A DNA stretch of 39,234 nucleotides from Candidatus Gemmiger faecavium. Lineage in GTDB: Bacteria; Bacillota; Clostridia; Oscillospirales; Ruminococcaceae. The stretch spans positions 76,470 through 115,703 of the forward strand of contig DXFO01000022.1 of the NCBI GenBank assembly GCA_019114415.1, read 5' to 3'. Made by a program: the position numbers and the translations under genes. This document shows positions 32,895-39,234 of the stretch, one piece after another (within the stretch, counting starts at the first letter, position 1; every line of letters begins with the position of its first letter). A model generated the notes under the pieces. It made no database searches and had not been told where the DNA came from. It worked only from the letters and a program-made list of their open reading frames with translations.

Positions 32895-33811
32895 AGGCAA
32901 TCCCCCGCTTTGAGGCGTCGCCCTGCCGCCCAGGCAGTGCCGTCCATGGGGCGGCCGCCCTCCGGCGTAACGCTGAGCAGCTGCAAGGCGCCATCGGCGC
33001 AGGCAACGGTCAGCGGCTTGAGGGCCAGCACCGTGCCGGGCTTTGCGTCCTCCGGATTTTCCGCCGTGCGGCTTTGCAGCACTTTGACCTTTTTGCCGCC
33101 GTACTCAAAGAAGGCGACCGGCCAGGGGTTCATGCCGCGGATCAGGTCGTGCAGCGTCTGGGCCGGGGTGTCAAAGGCAAAGCGTGCCATATCCTTGGTG
33201 AGGGGCGGAGCCTGAGTGGCCTGGGCATCGTCCTGCTTTTGAGGGGTGAGTTTCCCCTCCTTCAGAAGTTCCACCGCCTGGACCAGGGTGCGGGCACCGA
33301 TGGCGCTGACTTTGTCGAACAGCTCCCCGGAAGTTTCCTCGGGGTCGATGGGGACTTTCTCCACCATCAGGATGTCGCCGGTATCGCAGCCTTCATCCAG
33401 GTGCATGATGGTGACGCCGGTCTCAGCATCGCCGTGGATGACCGACCACTGAATGGGCGCGGAACCGCGGTACTTGGGCAGCAGCGAAACATGCAGGTTG
33501 ATGCAGCCATACGGGGCAATGTGCAGCAGTTCCGGCGGCAGGATGCGGCCGTAGGCCACCACCACAACCAGGTCGGGCGCCAATGCGCGGAATACTTTTT
33601 CCGCCTCGCCGTCCCGCAAGGTAGCGGGCTGGTAGACGGCCAATCCGTGCTGTAAAGCAAGCTGCTTGACAGGCGGTGCCGTCAGGATCTGCTTGCGGCC
33701 CACCGGCTTGTCCGCCCGGGTGTAAACGCCGCAGATCTCATGCCCGGCGTCAATGAGAGCCGCCAGGCTCTGGGCTGCGATGTCGGGGGTTCCCATGAAC
33801 AGGATCTTCAA
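32891..33811 (-). CDS. fmt: Methionyl-tRNA formyltransferase
   Basis: A 306-residue enzyme that formylates initiator Met-tRNA with 10-formyl-tetrahydrofolate. The start MKILFMGTPDIAAQSL, the catalytic block INLHVSLLPKYRGSAPIQW and DEGCDTGDIL are family hallmarks, and the C-terminal tRNA-binding OB domain follows from ~205. The first codon is TTG, well placed after GGGAGGG; no closer ATG gives a complete Rossmann start. Its partner deformylase gene is 27 bases upstream. Confidence 0.97.
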   Translation of the reverse strand: MKILFMGTPDIAAQSLAALIDAGHEICGVYTRADKPVGRKQILTAPPVKQLALQHGLAVYQPATLRDGEAEKVFRALAPDLVVVVAYGRILPPELLHIAPYGCINLHVSLLPKYRGSAPIQWSVIHGDAETGVTIMHLDEGCDTGDILMVEKVPIDPEETSGELFDKVSAIGARTLVQAVELLKEGKLTPQKQDDAQATQAPPLTKDMARFAFDTPAQTLHDLIRGMNPWPVAFFEYGGKKVKVLQSRTAENPEDAKPGTVLALKPLTVACADGALQLLSVTPEGGRPMDGTAWAAGRRLKAGDCL

Positions 33812-33838
33812 AAATACTTCCCTCCCTGTACTGCGCGA

Positions 33839-34354
33839 TCAGTCGTCGCTCTCGTCGGGGTAGTCGTCCTCATAAAAATGCTCGGCAAGGTCCATGATGG
33901 TGATGCCGTCCAGATGGTTGTTCTCGTGCTGGATGCAGCGGGCAAGCATGTCGTCCGCTTCCATGGTGAATTCCTTGCCGTTGCGGTCCTGAGCCTTGAC
34001 CTTAACGTGCTTGGAGCGGGAGATAGCGCCATTGTGTCCCGGGAAGGACAGGCAGCCCTCATACAGCTCCACCTTCTCGTCGCTGAGCTCGAGAATCTCG
34101 GGGTTGATGAACTCGATGAACTTGTACTCGTAATTTTCGGGCAGTTCCTCGGGCATATCACGGTCGTCCAGGCAGATGAACAGGCGGCGCATCATGCCTA
34201 CCTGGGGGCCGGCCAGACCAAGGCCGTTTGCCGCGATGAGGGTCTCTTTCATATCATCCAGCAGCGTAGCCAGACGGTCGTCGAACTTGGTGACCGGGCG
34301 GCAGACCTTTTTCAGGATGGGATCGCCGTCCTGTACAATAGTGCGAAGTGCCAT
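33839..34354 (-). CDS. def: Peptide deformylase
   Basis: A 171-residue metalloenzyme that removes the formyl group from new polypeptides. Motif 1 is GLGLAGPQVG, motif 2 is EGCLSFPG (Cys101 metal ligand), and motif 3 is QHENNHLDG (His143, Glu144, His147). The C-terminus ends in an acidic tail (HFYEDDYPDESDD). The ATG at 34354 follows GGAGG by nine bases. A GC-rich hairpin (about 34386-34404, CGGCGGC/GCCGCCG) without a T run lies between it and the gene upstream. Confidence 0.97.
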   Translation of the reverse strand: MALRTIVQDGDPILKKVCRPVTKFDDRLATLLDDMKETLIAANGLGLAGPQVGMMRRLFICLDDRDMPEELPENYEYKFIEFINPEILELSDEKVELYEGCLSFPGHNGAISRSKHVKVKAQDRNGKEFTMEADDMLARCIQHENNHLDGITIMDLAEHFYEDDYPDESDD

Positions 34355-34412
34355 GGATAAATACCTCCAATACATTCAAGTGATACGGCGGCACGGGGCC
34401 GCCGCGGGACAT

Positions 34413-34691
34413 TTATTTTTTCTGTAACCAGGAAACCACAGTCAAAGCCATGTTCCAGGCAAACAACACAAAACTGATCCAGGCGGATACTGCAAAAGCC
34501 TGAAAGAAATCCGCCCGGGTAGTCAGACTGCCTTCCAGCAGGCCAAACCAGGACTGCAAGACGCTGTGATACGGGATACCGTCCTGCAGTTCCGGCACAA
34601 GCGCCCCCGCCAGATTGACGGCAAAGTCTGTTGTGACAAACAGGGAAATCACCAGCAGCACAGCAGAGACCATGCGGAGGATTTGAACCAT
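34413..34691 (-). CDS. Small two-helix membrane protein, function unknown
   Basis: A 92-residue protein with an N-terminal hydrophobic segment (MVSAVLLVISLFVTTDFAV), an extracellular-type middle (~35-60, VPELQDGIPYHSVLQ) and a second helix near the C-terminus (AWISFVLFAWNMALTVVSWL) ending in QKK. AAAGGAG is eight bases before the ATG. It lies between priA and def, where the Bacillus order has no gene. I do not recognise the family and assign no function. Confidence 0.72.
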   Translation of the reverse strand: MVQILRMVSAVLLVISLFVTTDFAVNLAGALVPELQDGIPYHSVLQSWFGLLEGSLTTRADFFQAFAVSAWISFVLFAWNMALTVVSWLQKK

Positions 34692-34723
34692 CGGGGATGC
34701 TCCTTTCAGCTGGGATTTGTTTA

Positions 34724-36964
34724 TCACATATCGCCGTCGGAATTGAAGTCGATGGCGACGGTGGCCTTGGCCGGCAGTTTCTGTTTGGCGTAATCGTCCA
34801 GCGCCGCCCGCATCAGCGCGCGGAAGGCGGCGTCGTTGCGGCATTTGATGGTCAGCTTATACCGGTACTTGCCGTTGAGCATCCCGATATTCATCGGCGC
34901 CGGGCCCAAAAGCCGCAGTGGGATATCCGGCTGTCTGGCGGCCAGGTCGGCAAGGATGCGCGCAAAGGCAAAGGCCGCCTGACAGACCGCCCCCTCCTGC
35001 TTGCCGGTAAAGCCCGTCACGCAGAAGGCACAGAACGGCGGGTAAAGGCTGAACTTGCGGAAGGCGATCTCCTGCCGGTAGAAGGCGGGGTAATCCTGGG
35101 AAGCCGCCAGTTTGAGCACCGGGTGTTCCGGCACAACGGTCTGGATCAGCGCTCTGCCGGGCAGTTCGGCGCGGCCGCCCCGGCCAATGACCTGGGTGAC
35201 CAGGCTGAACACATTTTCAAAGGCGCGGAACCCCTGGCCGAACAGCATGGAGTCAATGCCCAATACACCGACAAGGGTGACCTTTTCAAAATCAAGGCCT
35301 TTGGCGACCATCTGGGTCCCCAGCAGGATATCATGCTGACCGGCTGCGAACTCGGCCAGCATTTTCTCGTGGGAGTTTTTCTGGCCGGTGGAGTCCTGGT
35401 CCATGCGCAGGATACGGGCGCCGGGCAGAAGCTGTTCCAGTTCCTCCTCCACCCGCTGGGTACCGAAGCCGCTGTAATTCAGCCTGCCGCCGCATTCGGG
35501 ACAGTGCTGAGGGACCGGGCGGATCTGATGCCCGCAGTGATGGCACATCAGCGCCTGCTGGGGTTTGTGATAGACCATAGGCACGCTGCAGTTGGGGCAT
35601 TTGATGACATGCCCGCAGACCGAGCACATGCCCACCGTCCGGTAGCCTCTGCGGTTGAGAAGCAGGATGCTCTGTTCCCCGTTTTGCAGGTTGGTTTTCA
35701 GTTCCTGCACCAGGCGGGCGCTGACTTCCCGGGGGTTCCCGGCAGCCAGCTCCGCCCGCATGTCGATGAAATCCACCGTGGGCAGCGGGCGGCCGCCATA
35801 CCGCTGGGTCAAAGTGACCAGCCGCAGCCTGCCCGACTGGGCAGCGTGGTATGTTTCGGTGCGGGGCGTGGCCGAGGCAAAGAGCAGCAATGCGCCCTCT
35901 GCCGCCGCCCGCTTTTTGGCCACATCATGGGCCGAGTAGCGCGGGGCGGACTCGCTCTGATAGGTGTGTTCCTGTTCCTCGTCGATGATGATGAGCCCGA
36001 TGTCCCGCAGGGGCGCAAAGACCGCGCTGCGGGTCCCCACCACAATGTCCGCCCTGCCGGATTGGATCATCCGCCATTGCAGCAGGCGCTCGGTGTTGTT
36101 GAGCGCCGAGTGCTGCACCGCCAGGCGGCTGCCGAACATCTGTTTCAGGCGGCGGATCATCTGCGGGGTCAGGCTGATCTCCGGCACCAGGACCAGCGCC
36201 TTCCGGCCCAGTTCCAGCGTACGCTCGATCAGTTTCAGGAACACCGCCGTCTTGCCGCTGCCGGTCACGCCATACAGCAGCGCAGCCCGGGCCTGGTGTG
36301 CGGAAAGATCGGGTTCCAGCGCGTCGTAGGCCGCCTGCTGTTCCGGGGAAAGCTCCAGCGGTCTGGGATCAAAGGGGATGGACGCAAACAGGTCCAGCAG
36401 TTTGTCCCGCTGCTCCACTGACAGGACGCCTTTTTCGCAAAGGGTCTTGAGCGTTGCATCGGAAATGCCCTGCTCCGCCAGTTCCCGCCGGCTGAGCGGC
36501 CCGTTTTTCAGGGCCTCCACCGCCGCCACCTGTTTGGGTCCCGGTTTGGGCTTTTGGGGCAGTTCCCCCGCCAGCGTGTAGACCGGCTCCGCGGTGCGGG
36601 AAAGCCGGCTCTGCATGACCCAGCGGCCGTCCTTGCGGGCCGGCTGATACTGGGCGCCGTAGGGGATCATGGCCTTGACGGCCTCGAACCAGGTGCAGAA
36701 TGTCCGGTCCTTCAAAAAGCGGACCAGGTCAATGAGGTCGGGAGTCAGGCGGGCTTCCTCCGGTGCGGCATCCAGCAAGGTCTTGAGCCGCGGATCGGGT
36801 TCTGCTTCCTCCCCCTGTTCCAGCACAACGGCCATGCGGGGTTTACTGCCCGCGCCAAAAGGAACCAGCACCATACTGCCGGGCCAGATCCGGTCTGCTA
36901 GTTCCGGCGGCACCAGATAGGAATACAGCTTATCAAAATGGATGGTGGCATCGCTTACCGCCAC
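34724..36964 (-). CDS. priA: Primosomal replication restart helicase PriA
   Basis: A 746-residue (or 752) 3'-5' helicase that reloads the replisome at stalled forks. An N-terminal fork-binding domain (AVSDATIHFDKLYSYLVP), a winged helix and the helicase core are present: Walker A GVTGSGKTA, DExx box IIIDEEQE (Gln where DEEH is common), and the zinc-binding insert with CSVCGHVIKCPNC and CHHCG...CPECGG (eight cysteines). QMVAKGLDF and VTQVIGRGGRAELPG are the later motifs. The GTG at 36964 has no ribosome site nearby, while AAAGGGGG lies eight bases before an in-frame CTG at 36982, which would add MPQIAK and fit the family's usual first strand. Confidence 0.95.
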   Translation of the reverse strand: MAVSDATIHFDKLYSYLVPPELADRIWPGSMVLVPFGAGSKPRMAVVLEQGEEAEPDPRLKTLLDAAPEEARLTPDLIDLVRFLKDRTFCTWFEAVKAMIPYGAQYQPARKDGRWVMQSRLSRTAEPVYTLAGELPQKPKPGPKQVAAVEALKNGPLSRRELAEQGISDATLKTLCEKGVLSVEQRDKLLDLFASIPFDPRPLELSPEQQAAYDALEPDLSAHQARAALLYGVTGSGKTAVFLKLIERTLELGRKALVLVPEISLTPQMIRRLKQMFGSRLAVQHSALNNTERLLQWRMIQSGRADIVVGTRSAVFAPLRDIGLIIIDEEQEHTYQSESAPRYSAHDVAKKRAAAEGALLLFASATPRTETYHAAQSGRLRLVTLTQRYGGRPLPTVDFIDMRAELAAGNPREVSARLVQELKTNLQNGEQSILLLNRRGYRTVGMCSVCGHVIKCPNCSVPMVYHKPQQALMCHHCGHQIRPVPQHCPECGGRLNYSGFGTQRVEEELEQLLPGARILRMDQDSTGQKNSHEKMLAEFAAGQHDILLGTQMVAKGLDFEKVTLVGVLGIDSMLFGQGFRAFENVFSLVTQVIGRGGRAELPGRALIQTVVPEHPVLKLAASQDYPAFYRQEIAFRKFSLYPPFCAFCVTGFTGKQEGAVCQAAFAFARILADLAARQPDIPLRLLGPAPMNIGMLNGKYRYKLTIKCRNDAAFRALMRAALDDYAKQKLPAKATVAIDFNSDGDM

Positions 36965-37021
36965 TTTTGCGATCTGCGGCAGACCCGCCGCCCCCTTTCA
37001 AGCTAATACCCCGGCGAGAAA

Positions 37022-37597
37022 TCACTCCTTGCCGTGGGCGATGTGGAACTGAATGATGGAATACAGGCTTTCCGCGCAGGAATCCACCTCAACGTTGACG
37101 ACATGCTCGTCGTAATCCACCGAGTTTGCGATCTCGGTCTGGGCGCGCTTGAGACGTTTCTGGATGGTCTCCTCGTCCTCGGTTCCGCGGTAACGCAGGC
37201 GGCGCTCCAGTTCCTCCATGTTGGGAGGCAGTACAAAAATGGTCGTGGCGCCGGGGTACATCCGCTTGATGTTGCCTGCGCCCTCCACTTCAATCACCAG
37301 GATCACGGGGGTCTTTTCCCGCATATGGCGCTCGACCTCACTGCGGAGGGTGCCGTAATAATTGCCGCAATAGCAGGTATGCTCCACGATCTCGTCGCGC
37401 TGGAGTTTGCCCTCAAATTCCTCGCGGGTGACGAAGTAGTAGTTTACGCCGTCCTTCTCCCCTTCGCGCATGGAACGGGTCGTGGCGGAAATGGTGCGGG
37501 TGATCTCCGGATGGGTCTCCAGAAGGCGCGCCACAATGGTGTCCTTACCGGTGCCAGACGGTCCCGAAACAACAAACAAATACTTTTCTCCCTGCAT
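37022..37597 (-). CDS. gmk: Guanylate kinase
   Basis: A 191-residue enzyme that converts GMP to GDP. The P-loop is GPSGTGKDT (residues 12-20); the GMP-binding part has SATTRSMREGEKDGVNY and FVLPP follows. The ATG giving MQGEKYLF fits the family's N-terminus, with AAAGGA upstream; an ATG seven codons earlier has a poor ribosome site. It follows remA, as in Bacillus, but the rpoZ and coaBC genes that often follow gmk are not here: the gap to priA is only ~57 bases. Confidence 0.97.
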   Translation of the reverse strand: MQGEKYLFVVSGPSGTGKDTIVARLLETHPEITRTISATTRSMREGEKDGVNYYFVTREEFEGKLQRDEIVEHTCYCGNYYGTLRSEVERHMREKTPVILVIEVEGAGNIKRMYPGATTIFVLPPNMEELERRLRYRGTEDEETIQKRLKRAQTEIANSVDYDEHVVNVEVDSCAESLYSIIQFHIAHGKE

Positions 37598-37651
37598 AAC
37601 ATCCTTATCCTTTCCCATATGATACCCGCTTCTGCCTGATTGCAGAAAGCG

Positions 37652-37915
37652 TCAGTCCTGCTCTTCCGGGGCAGGCTGTGTATTTCCGTCAAAACGGCCC
37701 GCCACCGTCTCCGGCTGAATGGCCGAGAGGATGACGTGGTCGGAGTCGGTGATGAGTACGGCACGGGTACGGCGGCCATAGGTCGCATCAATGAGCGCGC
37801 CCTTGTCCCGTGCATCCTGCACAATGCGCTTGATGGGCGCGGACTCGGGGGCGACAATGGCGATGAGACGGTCCGCATTGACCATATTGCCGAAACCGAT
37901 GTTGATGAGCTTCAT
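37652..37915 (-). CDS. remA: RemA/DUF370 DNA-binding regulator
   Basis: An 87-residue protein with the whole RemA core: [20 protein letters not shown], then [20 protein letters not shown] and [18 protein letters not shown]. Bacillus RemA forms ring-like oligomers that bind DNA and activate biofilm-matrix and osmoprotection genes; in other Firmicutes its targets are unknown. The last ~15 residues are a variable acidic tail. The yicC-remA-gmk order supports the assignment. Confidence 0.93.
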   Translation of the reverse strand: MKLINIGFGNMVNADRLIAIVAPESAPIKRIVQDARDKGALIDATYGRRTRAVLITDSDHVILSAIQPETVAGRFDGNTQPAPEEQD

Positions 37916-37957
37916 AAAAAACTGTACCGCCTTTCCGATCCGGATGCGCCCCTGCGC

Positions 37958-38836
37958 TTACTCCAGATTTTGCAGCTGTTCGCGGATCTTTTCGATCTCG
38001 GCCTTGAGCTCGACCACCAGACGGGTGATCTCCAGATCCTGACACTTGGAGCCGATGGTGTTGGCTTCCCGGTTGAGTTCCTGGGTCAGGAAGTCCAGCT
38101 TGCGGCCCACGGGGCCGTCCCCGGAAAGGATCTGGCGGTACTGCGCCACATGGCTGCGCAGGCGGACGGTCTCCTCGTCGATGGCAGTCTTGTCCGCAAA
38201 GATGGCGGCCTCGGTCAGGATGCGCCCCTCGTCGATGTTGCGGTCGTCGAGAAGTTCCTTAAGGCGGGCATAAAGTTTATCCGTGTAGGCCTGCACCCGC
38301 CCGGCGCTGTTCTGCTCAATGCCGGTGACCAGCGTTTCCACCGTGGTCAGACGGTTGAGCAGGTCCTCCCGCATTTTTTCGCCCTCGACGGCACGCATGC
38401 TCAGGAAGGCATCGACGGCCTGCTCGGCCACGGTACGGACGTTCTCCCACAGGGCTTCTTCGTCCAGCGGCGCGGCGGTCTGGGACAGCACGTCGGGGAA
38501 ACGGGCGATCATGCCCGCAGTCATGTCATTTTTCAGTTCCAGACGCTCGGACAGTTCCACCAGCGCGTCATGGTATCCCTTGACCAGCGTCCAGTTGACC
38601 GAAACCACCGTGTCGGCGGCCTCGACGCTCTGCACCGTCAGGGAAAGCTCCACCTTGCCGCGGCTGACCCGGGCGGAGACGAGCTTTTTCAGAGGGTCCT
38701 CCAGAAAAGAGAAGGCTCTGGGAATGCGGGAGGAATACTCCAGAAAACGCGAGTTGACGCTGCGCAGTTCCACGGTGATGTCCCGGCCGTTCAGCGTCTG
38801 GCGGGCTCTGCCGTACCCCGTCATACTAAGAATCAT
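37958..38836 (-). CDS. YicC/YloC family endoribonuclease-like protein
   Basis: A 292-residue protein matching the YicC family: start MILSMTGYGRA, then LRSVNSRFLEYSSRIP, VSRGKVELSLTV, IDEETVRLRSHVAQY and the C-terminal DFLTQELNREANTIGSKC block. YicC of Escherichia coli and YloC of Bacillus have been described as endoribonucleases. The start at 38836 is chosen for GAGGTG six bases upstream; the longer frame has no ribosome site. It is the first gene of the long leftward unit. Confidence 0.93.
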   Translation of the reverse strand: MILSMTGYGRARQTLNGRDITVELRSVNSRFLEYSSRIPRAFSFLEDPLKKLVSARVSRGKVELSLTVQSVEAADTVVSVNWTLVKGYHDALVELSERLELKNDMTAGMIARFPDVLSQTAAPLDEEALWENVRTVAEQAVDAFLSMRAVEGEKMREDLLNRLTTVETLVTGIEQNSAGRVQAYTDKLYARLKELLDDRNIDEGRILTEAAIFADKTAIDEETVRLRSHVAQYRQILSGDGPVGRKLDFLTQELNREANTIGSKCQDLEITRLVVELKAEIEKIREQLQNLE

Positions 38837-38895
38837 ATCAAACACCTCATTTTGGCTATGGAAAGTCACAATGCGACATTGTATAGATGTTATTT

Positions 38896-38924
38896 ATTTT
38901 ACTATCTTTGGCAATGTTTTTCAA
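38896..38924 (-). promoter_or_regulatory. Promoter of the yicC-to-thiN unit
   Basis: On the minus strand TTGAAA (38919-38924), a 17-base spacer and TAAAAT (38896-38901) in an AT-rich stretch, ~60 bases before the yicC start. Each box differs from consensus at one position. Confidence 0.7.
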
Positions 38925-38978
38925 GGGTACAAGGTGCCGGAACGAGAATCCCGCAAATGCCCCTGGTGGCTGTGGAAA

Positions 38979-39012
38979 CAAAAAATGGAGCAAGCGAAAA
39001 TGCTTGCTCCAT
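38979..39012 (-). terminator. Strong leftward terminator
   Basis: ATGGAGCAAGC (38985-38995) and GCTTGCTCCAT (39002-39012) form a perfect 11-bp stem with a 6-base loop; on the minus strand TTTTTTG follows. It insulates the yicC unit from the gene at the right edge. Confidence 0.9.
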
Positions 39013-39042
39013 ACTGGAAAATGACCCTAATTGTGATACAAA

Positions 39043-39090
39043 TGAACCCCCTTTGGCGTTAGGGGGTTCACTTTGCGCTAAGGGGGTTCA
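39043..39090. repeat. 20-bp imperfect tandem repeat with an inverted 10-mer
   Basis: AGGGGGTTCA occurs at 39061-39070 and 39081-39090, each preceded by CTTTG plus a variable five bases, giving two abutting 20-base units. The reverse complement TGAACCCCCT is at 39043-39052, so the first two copies form a 10-bp stem with an 8-base loop. The last copy covers the stop codon of the gene at the right edge. Confidence 0.85.
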
Positions 39091-39234
39091 GACCTGGCTT
39101 TGCCGCTTTTGCCTGCGGCCCAATATGCCTACCAGAATCACAGAGAGGATAATTTCCACGCCGACAAGCAAAGCTACTTTTGTTAAATTGCTCCCAACAA
39201 GCATGGTGACCGCCGCTGTGTCTATAAGCATATG
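39088..39234 (-). CDS. 3' end of a small membrane-protein gene, function unknown
   Basis: An open frame enters from the right edge and ends at a TGA (39088-39090). The visible ~48 residues are ...MLIDTAAVTMLVGSNL..., then a hydrophobic helix (VALLVGVEIILSVILVGIL) and a basic tail (GRRQKRQSQV). It could be the C-terminal anchor of a longer surface protein or a short protein starting at the ATG at 39231; no LPxTG motif is seen. Base composition is a little more AT-rich than the neighbours. Confidence 0.5.
   Translation of the reverse strand, partial: HMLIDTAAVTMLVGSNLTKVALLVGVEIILSVILVGILGRRQKRQSQV

Noticed and set aside
1..39234. Search for CRISPR arrays, transposases, phage genes and tRNAs
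   Set aside because: No regularly spaced repeats, transposase or integrase motifs, or tRNA cloverleaf with a CCA/TTC loop were found.

Overview
The window is GC-rich bacterial chromosome from a Firmicute, most likely a Clostridia member of the Oscillospiraceae/Ruminococcaceae type. The evidence is AGGAGG-type ribosome sites, several TTG starts, a Bacillus-style gene order yicC-remA-gmk-priA-def-fmt-rsmB-rlmN-prpC-prkC-rsgA-thiN-spoVM, a set of endospore coat genes (spoVM, a SipL-type SPOCS/LysM gene, spoIVA, plus yaaL and bofA) and a class A RNase P RNA. The genus cannot be fixed from the sequence. Almost all of it is vertically inherited core genome; no insertion sequence, prophage, CRISPR array or tRNA was seen.

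Left part (1-11.7 kb): the end of an AI-2E family transporter; a leftward aldo/keto reductase-ferredoxin gene with a small cysteine-rich gene; a divergent LysR regulator; an orphan Wzy-like membrane polymerase; a leftward Clp ATPase; a rightward heterodimeric ABC exporter with one degenerate ATP site and a terminator-like hairpin in its leader; and asnA.

Middle part (11.7-22.4 kb), leftward: a four-gene unit yycJ-rlmH-NagZ-like lipoprotein-GT4 glycosyltransferase; murA with its own promoter and a TTG start; and a rluA-type gene followed by two tandem membrane-anchored LysM/G5/M23 proteins. The upstream M23 copy has lost its first zinc ligand (Arg524 in place of His524). rnpB is transcribed rightward from a promoter divergent to that of rluA.

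Right part (22.4-39.2 kb), all leftward: a coat module, sipL-spoIVA-yaaL-bofA, preceded by an unlisted 23-residue spoVM with a sigma-E-like promoter and its own terminator. Upstream of it lies a roughly 12.6 kb run of housekeeping genes with ATGA/GTGA overlaps, from yicC to thiN, probably read from one sigma-A promoter near 38.9 kb. The last 250 bases hold a strong leftward terminator, a 20-bp imperfect tandem repeat with an inverted copy, and the 3' end of a small membrane-protein gene.

Together the genes cover cell-wall synthesis and remodelling (murA, M23 pair, NagZ-like enzyme, PrkC/PrpC), translation maturation (def, fmt, rlmN, rsmB, rlmH, rsgA, rluA, rnpB) and forespore coat assembly. 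The observations most worth testing are the catalytic/pseudo-catalytic M23 pair, the compact SpoVM-SipL-SpoIVA module and the putative attenuator before the exporter.
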